64,000 bases of DNA from Streptomyces sp. A1136 (GTDB lineage: Bacteria; Actinomycetota; Actinomycetes; Streptomycetales; Streptomycetaceae): positions 1 to 64,000 of the forward strand of contig NZ_SSBJ01000004.1 of NCBI RefSeq assembly GCF_004795055.1, read 5' to 3'. Both the position numbers and the translations under genes were made by a program. The notes beneath the pieces were generated by a model that searched no databases, had not been told where the DNA came from, and saw nothing but the letters and a program-made list of their open reading frames with translations. Positions 8,041 through 16,383 of the stretch are shown piece by piece (position 1 is the stretch's first letter; each line of letters begins with the position of its first letter).

Positions 8041-9381
8041 GTGACCGCTGAACGTGATGACGCGCGCGACGACCGCCCCTGCGCGGGCAGCAGCCCTTCG
8101 GCGCCGGACGGCGTAGGTGACGAAGAGGCGCATGTCATCGTGGTGGGCGCCGGACCGGCCGGTTCGGCCGCAGCCGTCCACTTGGCGCGCGCGGGTGTGG
8201 ACGTACTCCTGCTGGAGAAGAGCGGCTTCCCCAGGGAGAAGGTGTGCGGCGACGGGCTGACGCCGAGAGGCGTGGCCCAGCTGGTGCGGATGGGAGTCGA
8301 CATCGACGCACCGGGCTGGATGCGCAACCGCGGAATGCGGTGGGTGTGTGAGGGCCACCGGGCGGACCTGGACTGGCCCCGGCTGGGCAGCCTTCCCGAC
8401 TTCGGGCTCACGCGGAGCCGCCACGACTTCGACGACCTGCTGGCCGCACACGCCCGCGCCGCCGGAGCGCGCCTGCGCACCCACGTGAAGGTCACGGCCC
8501 CCCTGATCGACCGGGCGGGGCGCATCACAGGAGTGACCGCGACCCGCGGGCCGGACCGCGAGCCGGTCCGCTACCGGGCACCGCTCGTCGTGGCGGCCGA
8601 CGGCGCCTCGGCGCGAACCGCGCTGGCCCTCGGACTCGCCCGGGACACGAGCCGACCGGTCGCGGCGGCGGCCCGCCGCTACTACCGCAGCCCGGCCCGC
8701 ACCAACGACCCGTACCTGGAGCTGTGGGCCGACCTGCGCTGTCCGCGCACCGGGCTGGACCTGCCCGGATACGGCTGGGTGTTCCCGCTCGGGGACGGGC
8801 GCGTCAACGTCGGCCTCGGCGCCCTGCCGCAGCGGCGGCGTCGCCCGGTGGAGCTGCGGGCGGCCCTGGAACACTGGCTGCCCCGCCTGCCCGAGGACTG
8901 GGGGGTGCGGGAGGAGAACGCCGACTCGCCCCTGCGCAGCGCCCCCTTGCCGATGGGATTGAACCGGCGCCCCCAATACCACCGGGGGCTGCTCCTGGTC
9001 GGGGACAGCGCGGGCATGGTCAGCCCGTGGAGCGGCGAGGGCATCGCCCAGGCGATGGAAGCCGCGGAAGTGGCCGCCGAGACCATCGCCCTGGCCCTGG
9101 CCAGGCCGGCGGGCCCGCGGCGCGAACACGCGCTGCGACAGTATCCGGCCGAAATCCACCGCCGCTGGGGGCGCTACTACCGGCTCGGCAACCTCGCCGG
9201 CGATCTCCTCTTCGCCCGGTACGGCTACCGGCCGCTCCTGCACCCCCGCGTCATGGCCTCGCCCCCGCTGCTGCGCTACCTGGCCCGCCTCCTCACCCAC
9301 GTCACCGACGAACCGGCCCACGACAGCGTCGACGCCGTCCTGCACACCCTGTTGCGCCTCGTGCCGTCCGTACGACGGTGA
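8041..9381 (+). CDS. Geranylgeranyl reductase-type FAD-dependent oxidoreductase
   Basis: A 446-residue flavoprotein. The dinucleotide fold [20 protein letters not shown] sits near residue 33, preceded by a disordered acidic N-terminus. LLEKSGFPREKVCGDGLTPR is the hallmark of the geranylgeranyl-reductase family, and GLLLVGDSAGMVSPWSGEGI is the second FAD motif (GD box). These enzymes saturate isoprenoid double bonds (menaquinone side chains, archaeal-type or carotenoid lipids). GTG 8041 follows a CATAGT box by 6 bases and has no ribosome binding site, so a leaderless mRNA is likely. No isoprenoid genes flank it, so the substrate, possibly menaquinone, is an inference. Confidence 0.85.
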   Translation: MTAERDDARDDRPCAGSSPSAPDGVGDEEAHVIVVGAGPAGSAAAVHLARAGVDVLLLEKSGFPREKVCGDGLTPRGVAQLVRMGVDIDAPGWMRNRGMRWVCEGHRADLDWPRLGSLPDFGLTRSRHDFDDLLAAHARAAGARLRTHVKVTAPLIDRAGRITGVTATRGPDREPVRYRAPLVVAADGASARTALALGLARDTSRPVAAAARRYYRSPARTNDPYLELWADLRCPRTGLDLPGYGWVFPLGDGRVNVGLGALPQRRRRPVELRAALEHWLPRLPEDWGVREENADSPLRSAPLPMGLNRRPQYHRGLLLVGDSAGMVSPWSGEGIAQAMEAAEVAAETIALALARPAGPRREHALRQYPAEIHRRWGRYYRLGNLAGDLLFARYGYRPLLHPRVMASPPLLRYLARLLTHVTDEPAHDSVDAVLHTLLRLVPSVRR

Positions 9382-9446
9382 GACCGCCGGGACGGGTCGC
9401 ACCGTGAAGGTCCCTTAAGCGGCGCCGGCGGTGCGACACTGACCGG

Positions 9447-9725
9447 GTGACGGACAGCGAACGGCAGATGGACCGCCGCCTGGAACGAGTCATCCTGGAG
9501 CTGCTGGCTCGTCGTGACCCGACCGCGACGATCTGCCCCTCCGATGCCGCACGAGCGGTGTACGCCGGGGACGACGACGGCTGGCGCGCTCTCATGGAAC
9601 CGGCCCGACGTGCGGCCCGGCGGCTGGTCGAGTCCGGCGAGGTGGAGATCACCCAAGGTGGCCGGCCCGTGGAGCCGACGAAGGCCCGCGGTCCGATCCG
9701 TATCCGGAGGCGGCGCGGCCACTGA
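9447..9725 (+). CDS. DUF3253 domain-containing protein
   Basis: A 92-residue protein matching the DUF3253 family in its layout: a helix LERVILELLARR, then the conserved ATICPSDAARAV and WRALMEPARRAARRLVESG, then EVEITQGGRPVEPTKARGPI. The fold is a small winged-helix-like domain with a strongly basic tail (IRIRRRRGH), so nucleic-acid binding is plausible but unproven. GTG 9447 lies 6 bases after a GACACT box and lacks a ribosome binding site, which again suggests leaderless transcription. It follows the flavoprotein gene by 65 bases. Confidence 0.8.
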   Translation: MTDSERQMDRRLERVILELLARRDPTATICPSDAARAVYAGDDDGWRALMEPARRAARRLVESGEVEITQGGRPVEPTKARGPIRIRRRRGH

Positions 9726-9847
9726 CGCGCCGGCAGGCGCCCCTGGCCCGTGTGCACGGCCCCGCTCCGCGCCCGCTTCCGCCGGCCGGCGGCGACGTGT
9801 GCGCGGCGCGAGGATTGGCCGCGGCCGAGTGCGGACAGCCGCCTTCC

Positions 9848-10159
9848 GTGGCGTCCAAAGCAAGGCCGCCCACCACCGCCGACGGCCACCACGTCGTCAT
9901 CGACGGCCGCCGCCGGCGTGCCCGCGACCCCGAGATCCCCGCCGAGGCCGCCGCACGGCTGCGCGTCCATCTGGTGGCGGCCCGGCGCGCCATCGCCGCC
10001 GCCCATCGCGCCGACGACCCCGGGGCGGAGCGGGCCGCACGGGCGCGGGTGCAGACGGCGAAGGTGGCCCTCGGCGAGCGCGGCACCCCGTGGTGGGAGC
10101 AGAGTTCCGAAGAACGGCGCTCCCGCTGGGAGGAGGGGCTGGCCGCGCTCGACGCCTGA
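9848..10159 (+). CDS. Small conserved actinobacterial protein of unknown function
   Basis: A 103-residue protein with the conserved opening TADGHHVVIDGRRRRARDP and the closing RVQTAKVALGERGTPWWEQS, seen in a family of small Streptomyces proteins (sometimes labelled biopolymer transporter Tol in databases, without real evidence). It is charged and mostly helical, with no signal peptide or membrane segment. GTG 9848 is chosen because conservation starts there, but no good ribosome binding site is visible; an in-frame GTG at 9752 is an alternative. The function is unknown. Confidence 0.65.
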   Translation: MASKARPPTTADGHHVVIDGRRRRARDPEIPAEAAARLRVHLVAARRAIAAAHRADDPGAERAARARVQTAKVALGERGTPWWEQSSEERRSRWEEGLAALDA

Positions 10160-10353
10160 TCTTCCCCGACCGACTTCTTCCGGACCTGTCGTCGAACACC
10201 CGCGCCGGGTCGGCCGGCCCACCTGCTCGGCCGGCCCACCGGTACGCCCGGGTGGAGGACGTCCCGTGGGTCGAGCGTCCCCTTCGCGGTGCGCATGGAG
10301 AGGGCGCCGCTCCCCGCCTACGCGCACGGACCCGCCGCCGGGCGATCGAGCGG

Positions 10354-11229
10354 CTACGGAACGTTCGTCGTGGTCTCGCACCGGACGGCCACGTCGATTC
10401 CCCCCGTGCCGTCGCAGGTGTCCGGCGTGTCGTCACCGCCGTCGAGGACATCGTCGCCGCCTTCCGCCTCGGGCGCCGGCGCGGTCTGCTGACGGGGAGT
10501 CATGGAGCCGGGGGTGGCCGTGGACGGGGCGGGGCGGGCGGGGCGCTCCTTGTGGTTGCCGTCCCCCTTGCCGTGCGCGACGTGCCCGGAGAGGCTGTCC
10601 CCGATGAGGCTGTCGGTGCCCGGGCCGCCCAGGAGGATGTCCTTCCCGTGGCCGGTGGCCGTTCCCTCGGCGGAGGAATCACCGGTGATGCTGTCGTTCC
10701 CGGGCCCCCCGTCGAGGACGTCCGCGCCGCCGCCGGAGGCGTCGATGCCGCCGCGACTGTCGCCGATCATCGCGTCATTGCCCTCCTCGCCGAAGAGGAT
10801 GTCGTTCCCGCCCCCCGACGCGCTGCCGCCGAAGGCCATGCTGTCGCCGCCCATGCGGTCGTCGCCCGGGCCGCCGAAGAGGATGTCGTCTCCCCCTCCC
10901 TCGGCGGAAGCTCCTGTGGTGATCAGGTCCCCGCGGATCAGGTCTCCGCCTTCACCGCCTTCGATCCGGTCGTCGCCCAGCCCGCCCGCGAGCGTGTCGG
11001 TCCCCGCGAGGCCGCAGATCAGGTCGTTCCCGCCGCGCCCGTTGATGATGTCGGCGCCCGCGGAGCCGACGATGACGTCGTCGCCCTCGGTCCCGTTGAT
11101 CGTGCCCGCTCCGGTGATGGTCGCCGCGCGTCCGAAGCAGGTGGCCGCGGAGGTGTCGGCGGCAGCCGCCGGGAGGCCGAGGAAGAGCAGCGCGGCTGCC
11201 GCCGCCAAAATGAGATTTCTGCCAGGCAC
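10354..11229 (-). CDS. Exported RTX-type calcium-binding repeat protein
   Basis: A 291-residue protein with an N-terminal signal peptide (GRNLILAAAAALLFLGLPAA) followed by haemolysin-type nonapeptide repeats GGxGxDxhx. Repeats include GSAGADIINGRGGNDLICGL, GGPGDDRMGGDS, GEEGNDAMIGDS, GGPGNDSITGDS and GGPGTDSLIGDS, spaced by Ser/Gly-rich linkers, enough for a calcium-bound beta roll. The C-terminal 80 residues are a Pro/Lys linker and a last DVLDGGDDTPDTC repeat. GTG 11229 is chosen because GGAGG lies 6 bases upstream. No catalytic domain accompanies the repeats, and the general-secretion signal peptide differs from the type I route used by classical RTX toxins. Confidence 0.8.
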   Translation of the reverse strand: MPGRNLILAAAAALLFLGLPAAAADTSAATCFGRAATITGAGTINGTEGDDVIVGSAGADIINGRGGNDLICGLAGTDTLAGGLGDDRIEGGEGGDLIRGDLITTGASAEGGGDDILFGGPGDDRMGGDSMAFGGSASGGGNDILFGEEGNDAMIGDSRGGIDASGGGADVLDGGPGNDSITGDSSAEGTATGHGKDILLGGPGTDSLIGDSLSGHVAHGKGDGNHKERPARPAPSTATPGSMTPRQQTAPAPEAEGGDDVLDGGDDTPDTCDGTGGIDVAVRCETTTNVP

Positions 11230-11442
11230 GGGGGACCTCCGGTCGTAAGGCAAGCGGCAGCCTTGGATTCGGTGGGAACCTAGGGCGCGAATCCCCCCTG
11301 TGCAATGACCGGCCGCGATGTCGGAGTGCCTCGCCCCCTATGGCCCAACAGGAATGCGGGGAAGCGAGCCGTACTTCCCCGCAGTCCCCTCAGCCCACCG
11401 GGCGCTTCTCCGGCGGCCTCATCGTCCCCAGGAGCGAGTGAC

Positions 11443-11769
11443 TCACGTGAGCCACGGGGTGTTCCAGTCGTCGACCGTCTCCCCGGCCGTGCGGGGGTGC
11501 TCGGCGTCGTGGGGGATCGGGCGGCCGGCGGCGAGCGTGGTGAGGATGTTCTGCCATGTGCCGTCGAGGTTCCACAGGCGCAGCCGTTCCGCGCATCGGT
11601 GCCAGGGCCCGTAACGGGCGGGCAGGTCGTGCCAGCGGCGGCCGGTGGCCTGCTGCCACAGCATGCCGTTGATCACGATCCGGTAGTCCGGCCCGGAGGG
11701 TCCGCATCGCGGGAGCAGGCCGCGGACGGCTTCCCATTCGCTGTCGTCGAGGTCGGTGGTTTCTTTCAC
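11443..11769 (-). pseudogene. IS5-type transposase remnant (N-terminal domain only)
   Basis: 108 codons encode the N-terminal DUF4096-type domain of IS5-family transposases: DLDDSEWEAVRGLLPRCGPS, then the conserved VINGMLWQQATGRRWHDLPA and the RYGPWHRCAERLRLWNLDGT block. In active elements this is followed, often by a programmed frameshift, by a DDE domain of about 150 residues. Here the frame ends soon after an unrelated tail (TAGETVDDWNTPWLT), and the 213 bases to the next gene hold no DDE domain. No terminal inverted repeats were found. It is a dead fragment. Confidence 0.75.
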
Positions 11770-11953
11770 ACAGGTGCAACGACGCTTCCGTCATCCGGGT
11801 ACGTTCCCGGGGCCTTCGAAGACGGCGGGTCGCCGGTCGAAGCGGCGCCGACGGCCCTCGCGTTTGCGCCGCCGCGCACCCGGGCCGCTCCGCCGACCTG
11901 GCGCTGAAGGGCGCGGGTGAGGTCGGATACGACGGCCAGTAGGGTCAGCGGGT

Positions 11954-12289
11954 ATGACCGTCGCCCGTTCCGTCGCCTTGTTCCTCGTCGCCGCGTTGTT
12001 CGAGATCGGCGGCGCCTGGTTGGTGTGGCAGGGCGTCCGCGAACACCGGGGCTGGGCGTGGGTCGGCGCCGGCGTCGTCGCGCTGGGCCTGTACGGGGTG
12101 GTGGCCACCTTCCAGTCCGACGCCAACTTCGGCCGCATCCTCGCCGCGTACGGCGGCGTCTTCGTCGCCGGGTCCATCGCCTGGGGCATGGTCGCCGACG
12201 GCTACCGCCCCGACCGTTACGACGTCATCGGCGCCCTGGTCTGTCTGGCGGGCATGGCCGTGATCATGTACGCGCCCCGGGGGCACTGA
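11954..12289 (+). CDS. YnfA/UPF0060 family small membrane protein
   Basis: A 111-residue integral membrane protein with four predicted helices, the size and pattern of the UPF0060/YnfA family, which resembles small multidrug-resistance transporters. Recognisable blocks are [40 protein letters not shown] and [20 protein letters not shown] with [23 protein letters not shown] 11954 follows a TAGGGT box by 8 bases and lacks a ribosome binding site, suggesting a leaderless or nearly leaderless mRNA. Members are proposed drug-efflux dimers; the substrate here is unknown. Confidence 0.85.
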   Translation: MTVARSVALFLVAALFEIGGAWLVWQGVREHRGWAWVGAGVVALGLYGVVATFQSDANFGRILAAYGGVFVAGSIAWGMVADGYRPDRYDVIGALVCLAGMAVIMYAPRGH

Positions 12290-12297
12290 CCTCGCCC

Positions 12298-12324
12298 GAC
12301 CGACCCGACCGACCCGACCGACCC
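12298..12324. repeat. Three tandem 9-bp repeats (GACCGACCC)
   Basis: Three perfect head-to-tail copies of GACCGACCC lie between the convergent UPF0060 and polysaccharide deacetylase genes. They do not fold into a hairpin, so they are probably simple sequence produced by slippage. Confidence 0.8.
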
Positions 12325-12378
12325 CCGCCCCCGACCGCGCCCGGACCACGGCAGCCCGGACGGCGCCCCGCGGTGGCC

Positions 12379-13227
12379 CTACGGGGTGCTGCGGGCCGGG
12401 AAGGCGAAGGTGTAGCCGCGCGCGGTGAGCCACGGCAGGTACTCCTTCAGCGCCGCGACGGTCTCGCTGCGGTCGCCGCCCCCGTCGTGGAAGAGGACGG
12501 TCGGCTGCTGCGGCAGTTTGTCCTCCACGGCGGCGACGATGGCCGGCAGGCCGGGACGGCTCCAGTCCTTGGGGTCCACGCTCCAGCCCAGGGGACGCAT
12601 CCCGCTCGCGGCGGCGATCGCCCGGCTGTCGGGGGTGAAGGCACCGCCCGGCGCCCGGTAGTAGTTGACGGCGACGCCGGGCACGGCCTTCTCGATCATG
12701 GTCTTGCCGTCGAGTATCTGCTGCTGCTGGTAGGCCACGGGCTTGCGGTCCATCGTCACGTCGTGGTCGACGGAGTGGTCGCACAGCTGGTGCCCGTCCG
12801 CGGCGACCGCCCGCACCAGCTCCGGGTACTTCTGCGCTCGCGTCCCGATCATGCAGAAGGTGGCCTTGACGTGGTTCTCCCGCAGCACCTTGAGCACCTG
12901 CGGGGTCCAGCGGGGGTCCGGGCCGTCATCGATGGTGATGGCGACGGTCCGGCCCGGGCCCTGGGCCAGACGCGAGATCCCCAACGGGATCCGGGAGGCG
13001 CCGCGGGCCGATTCCGCGGGATGCCCGACCGGGCGTCGGCCGGCTTCCGCGGGATGCCCGACCGGGCGTCGGCCGGCTTCCGCGGGATGCCCGACCGGGC
13101 GTCGGCCGGCGGATCCGTCCGTGGCGGCGACGGCCGGCGCGACGGCCGCCGTCAGGAGACCGAGGACGGCCGCAGTCACGGCGGAACCCGCCCGCCGACG
13201 ACGTGCGGAACTGGTGTTGGTGCCCAT
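12379..13227 (-). CDS. Exported polysaccharide deacetylase (NodB homology) with tandem repeat linker
   Basis: A 282-residue carbohydrate esterase family 4 protein. Residues 1-35 are a signal peptide (RRRRAGSAVTAAVLGLLTAA). Residues about 40-72 are three identical 11-residue repeats, AGRRPVGHPAE. The NodB domain follows, with the catalytic motif TIDDGPDPRWTP, the metal-binding HSVDHD (H-x3-H) and YYRAPGGAFTP. The domain is complete up to the LFHDGGGD motif near the end, which carries the late active-site His. CE4 enzymes remove N-acetyl groups from chitin, peptidoglycan or xylan; the substrate is not evident. The repeat linker may vary in length between strains. Confidence 0.85.
   Translation of the reverse strand: MGTNTSSARRRRAGSAVTAAVLGLLTAAVAPAVAATDGSAGRRPVGHPAEAGRRPVGHPAEAGRRPVGHPAESARGASRIPLGISRLAQGPGRTVAITIDDGPDPRWTPQVLKVLRENHVKATFCMIGTRAQKYPELVRAVAADGHQLCDHSVDHDVTMDRKPVAYQQQQILDGKTMIEKAVPGVAVNYYRAPGGAFTPDSRAIAAASGMRPLGWSVDPKDWSRPGLPAIVAAVEDKLPQQPTVLFHDGGGDRSETVAALKEYLPWLTARGYTFAFPARSTP
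13012..13110 (-). repeat. Three perfect 33-bp in-frame repeats inside the deacetylase gene
   Basis: Three identical 33-bp units run head to tail with no mismatch and encode AGRRPVGHPAE three times between the signal peptide and the NodB domain. The unit is a multiple of three, so copy-number change would not shift the frame. Perfect identity at the DNA level suggests recent expansion. Confidence 0.9.
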
Positions 13228-13425
13228 GGGCGCGCCTTTCCTTCGGGCTCGGCCCCCGGTCTCGCGGAGCTTTCGATCCAGGCTAGGTCATCCCTTTCGG
13301 CCGATTTCTCCTCCGATCGGCCGTGGGAACGGCCGGTTTCGACAGCCGGAGCCGCCCCCCGCACGGGCGGGGAGCCCGTTGGGTTCCGGCGCAGGGTCAC
13401 GGCAGGGGGTCGCGGGTGAGATGCG

Positions 13426-13848
13426 TCACGGCCGGCGGCGCGAGCCCACCGCGGTGTGGATTCCCCAGCCCGCGGCGGCGCCGACCGCGTACCAGAACAG
13501 GTCGGGCGCGTTGAAGGTGGATCCGAGGACCAGGCGGGCGATCGTGCTGCGCGCCGCGAGCGCCGCCGGGACCGGACCCAGCTGGAGGAATTCGACGGTC
13601 CAGCTGATCGCCAGCGCGGTCGCGGCGGCCCGCAGGGGTGTCACCCGGGGCGCGATCAGGACGACGAGGGCGAGGAGCAGGACGGTGTACAGCGCGTCGC
13701 CGCCGTACTTGGCCACGCTGCCCGCCGTCGCGGCGCGCAGCCCCAGACCCGAGCCGACGGTCGCCGCCGCGGCGGTCGCTGCCGCCAGGCGGACGCGCGG
13801 AAGGTCGGCTCGCACGGCTGGGACACGGGTTCCGGGGTCGAGGTGCAC
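13426..13848 (-). CDS. DUF2809 family membrane protein
   Basis: A 140-residue membrane protein with about four helices. The conserved blocks of DUF2809 are present: KYGGDALYTVLLLALVVLIA, ALAISWTVEFLQLGPVPAAL and RLVLGSTFNAPDLFWYAVGA. The Glu in WTVEFLQL and the Asp in DALY and DLFWYAVG are the usual polar membrane residues of this family, which also resembles VanZ-like proteins. The start is uncertain; GTG 13848 is used because sequence before it is Pro/Arg-rich and unconserved. Function is unknown. Confidence 0.75.
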   Translation of the reverse strand: MHLDPGTRVPAVRADLPRVRLAAATAAAATVGSGLGLRAATAGSVAKYGGDALYTVLLLALVVLIAPRVTPLRAAATALAISWTVEFLQLGPVPAALAARSTIARLVLGSTFNAPDLFWYAVGAAAGWGIHTAVGSRRRP

Positions 13849-14137
13849 GTCCCCATCCTGCCGGAGCCTCACCGGGGGGACCGGGGGGGCCGCGCATGAC
13901 GGGAGCGGGTCCATCCGCTTCCCGGGATTCGACTCCGGTGACCGCTGTCCTCCGCGCGCCCGAGGGTAAGGCCGGTTGCCCGTGGGACGGTTCGGCCGCA
14001 CCGAGGACGGCGGGCGGCTCCACCGGTGGGCGGACGGGGGTTCATGACGGTTCGTCGCACCGTCCGCGGTCTGTTTCGCGGGGGCGTGGTCGATACGATG
14101 CGGAGGTCGACAGGGCGACACGGCGGGGGTGCGCGGC

Positions 14138-15106
14138 ATGAGCGGTTACGGCGGGGGCGGGTACGGGGGCCCGGTCGACGGTGCGGGTGGCGGCCCTCCG
14201 GGGGGATACGCCGGCCACGGTTCCCCGGCCCCGCCGCAGAGGTACCCGTACGCGCGGCCGCTCCCCCCGCAGGGGTATCCGTACGAGCGGCCGCTCCCCC
14301 CGCAGGGGTATCCGTACGGGCCGACCCACCCGCCCGTCGCCCCGCCGCCGGTCGAGCCGTCGCGCGGTCGGAAGATCGTGCGCGGCATCGTCAATCCCTT
14401 GTACGCCGCCCAGCGGACGTTCCGGCCCTCGCGGCCCGGGATCGTGGAGGATCCGGAGGTCCGCAAGCTCCAACTGTGGCGGACCGCTCTGGGGCTCCTC
14501 GCCTGGGTGGGCCTGATGGTCACCTACAGGGCCGTCGTCAGCGCCCACGACGTCGAGGCCGTCGCGGACGAACGCCTCAACCAGAGTTGGTCCGGCGTCC
14601 TGGCGCTGGTGTGTACCTTCCCCGTGGTCGTCGGCGGCTTCATCGCCGCCGCGCGGGTCGGGTTGCGGCGCGTCTACCTGCGACGGGCCGCGTGCCCGCT
14701 CGGTGCGGTGGTGGCCATCATGGCGTCCATGGGGACCTCCGCGCCGGCGATGGCGCCGGAGTTCGCCGGATTCCGGGACGCCGTCGGTCTGCCGGGAAAG
14801 ATCGCCATCGGGGTGTTGTGCCTGTGGTCGATCTGCTTCGCCCTCTACGGCATCGGTCTGTCGCTCGTGCACGTCTTCCGTACCGCCGACATCCACGAGG
14901 TGGTGCCCCCGGTCCTCGCCGGTGTGCTGGTGTGGGAAATGGCGCTGATGGACGTGATCACGGGGGCCTACCCGCAGGTCCCCCCGGTCGCCCGGGCGGT
15001 CTTCATCCTGGGCGCCCCCGTCACGGTCACGGCGCTGTCCTGGTGGGAGTTGCGCCGACTGCGCCGCCATCACGGGCTGTCGATCCGTAACGCGTTGGGG
15101 CGTTGA
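14138..15106 (+). CDS. Membrane protein with Pro/Tyr/Gly-rich N-terminal repeats
   Basis: A 322-residue protein. Residues 1-75 are low complexity, Gly/Tyr/Pro rich, with repeats of the type RPLPPQGYPYE. After a basic linker come at least six hydrophobic helices (examples LWRTALGLLAWVGLMVTYRA, LALVCTFPVVVGGFIAAARV, KIAIGVLCLWSICFALYGIG). The cytoplasmic Pro/Tyr-rich tail in front of a membrane domain is a common design for Streptomyces proteins that cluster or recruit partners. I recognise no named family. ATG 14138 is preceded by a GGCGGGGG run; GTG 14129 is a possible alternative. Confidence 0.7.
   Translation: MSGYGGGGYGGPVDGAGGGPPGGYAGHGSPAPPQRYPYARPLPPQGYPYERPLPPQGYPYGPTHPPVAPPPVEPSRGRKIVRGIVNPLYAAQRTFRPSRPGIVEDPEVRKLQLWRTALGLLAWVGLMVTYRAVVSAHDVEAVADERLNQSWSGVLALVCTFPVVVGGFIAAARVGLRRVYLRRAACPLGAVVAIMASMGTSAPAMAPEFAGFRDAVGLPGKIAIGVLCLWSICFALYGIGLSLVHVFRTADIHEVVPPVLAGVLVWEMALMDVITGAYPQVPPVARAVFILGAPVTVTALSWWELRRLRRHHGLSIRNALGR
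14255..14320 (+). repeat. Two 33-bp tandem repeats in the N-terminal coding region
   Basis: Two nearly identical 33-bp units encode RPLPPQGYPY twice, preceded by a diverged copy (PAPPQRYPYA). They make the proline/tyrosine-rich tail of the membrane protein and keep the reading frame. Confidence 0.85.
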
Positions 15107-15158
15107 CGCGCTCGTCCGCCCGCCCGGGGCCGCGCGCGCAACGCCCCGCCGTCACCCG

Positions 15159-16169
15159 TCAGTAGGGCCGGGCCTGCTTCGCGAAGGCCGGCGACAGCTC
15201 GTTGCGCGAGGCGCTCGGGAAGGCGACGGTGGTCGGGTCCCCGTCGGAGACGTAACGATTCTTCCCCGCGGCCAGCTTGTCCAGCCAACGCGACGAACCG
15301 AACTCGGCGTCCTCGTCCTTGGGGCCCGCCGAGCGGATCCTGGGGATCGCGCCGGGTGTGAACGCCTTGGCGAACGGCGAGACCGAGGGGTTGGCCCCGA
15401 CCAGGTACACCCCGTCGTAGTGGTACCCCGTGCCCCGCGCGGCGAGCTCTGCGGGCTGGGGCATGGCGCCGAAGGGCAGGGCGAGCGACGTGACCGGCGT
15501 CCCGGGCGCGGCCTTCTCGATCGCCTGCTGTCCTGCGGAGATCGCCCGTGTGGCGCCCGCCTGGTCCAGGGAGCGCAGGTTCTCGTGGCGATCGGTGTGA
15601 TTGGCGACTTCGTACCCGTGCTCCTTCAACCAGGTCAGGGCCTTGGCGGAACCCGTGGCCGAGAAGGCGTCCGCGTTGACGAAGAAGGTGGCCACCGGCT
15701 TGAAGGCCGGGTGCTTCTTCGCCGTCTCCGTCAAGATGGCCACGGCGGTGTCCGGTGCCGGGGTGCCGTCCGGGTTCAGGCGCACCTGACTGTTGGTGGA
15801 GTCGTCGAACGTGAGGACCACCGGGTGCATGCCGGCCGGGATGTCGATGCGGCCCGTCTGGAAGTCCCGGGCCGTCACCGGTGCGTAGTTCTCCCGGGCG
15901 AGACGCTCCAGTTCGGCCCGGAAGTCGGCGGGTGTGCGGTCGTAGACGCTCGCCGGTTTTTCGGTGAGCTGGTGGTACATCAGTACCGGCACCTGGCCGA
16001 GTTCATTGGCGCCGACCTCCGCCGGGGCCTTCGCCGCGACGGGGCTGACGGCCGCGCGCGGGGCGGCGGCGTGGCGTTCCCCCGAGGCCGGTGAGGACCC
16101 CGTGGAACAGCCGGAGGCGAGCAGGACGGCGCCGGCCAGGGCGCCGAGCGGGACGATCGGGTGGCGCAT
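15159..16169 (-). CDS. Polysaccharide deacetylase lipoprotein
   Basis: A 336-residue lipoprotein: the signal peptide ends in a lipobox, LLASGC, with the modified Cys near residue 21. The NodB-type domain contains VPVLMYHQL (typical opening of the PgaB-like branch), LTFDDSTNSQV (in place of the usual TFDDG), and ANHTDRHENL (H-x3-H metal site). A long C-terminal part ends QARPY. The DD pair and both His are intact, so hydrolysis of N-acetylated glycans at the cell surface is plausible. ATG 16169 has GGAGG followed by GG, 6-8 bases upstream. It is divergent from the COG1306-type glycosidase gene, which suggests related envelope functions. Confidence 0.85.
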   Translation of the reverse strand: MRHPIVPLGALAGAVLLASGCSTGSSPASGERHAAAPRAAVSPVAAKAPAEVGANELGQVPVLMYHQLTEKPASVYDRTPADFRAELERLARENYAPVTARDFQTGRIDIPAGMHPVVLTFDDSTNSQVRLNPDGTPAPDTAVAILTETAKKHPAFKPVATFFVNADAFSATGSAKALTWLKEHGYEVANHTDRHENLRSLDQAGATRAISAGQQAIEKAAPGTPVTSLALPFGAMPQPAELAARGTGYHYDGVYLVGANPSVSPFAKAFTPGAIPRIRSAGPKDEDAEFGSSRWLDKLAAGKNRYVSDGDPTTVAFPSASRNELSPAFAKQARPY

Positions 16170-16383
16170 GAGAAGCCCCTCCACGGCGAATGTGTGGAGC
16201 CATACCTACCTGCGACGGGGGGCCGCATACCGCACTGTCCCCTGCATGGCGTAGCCGCCACGCCGGACCCGAATGCCGCCTTTCGTGTGAAATGCGGGCA
16301 GAAAGCAGCGACCGGCGCGTCGCGCGGCAATGAATGGAGGCAGCATCCGGCCCACTCCGGCCCCCGGCACGAAGGACGTCATG

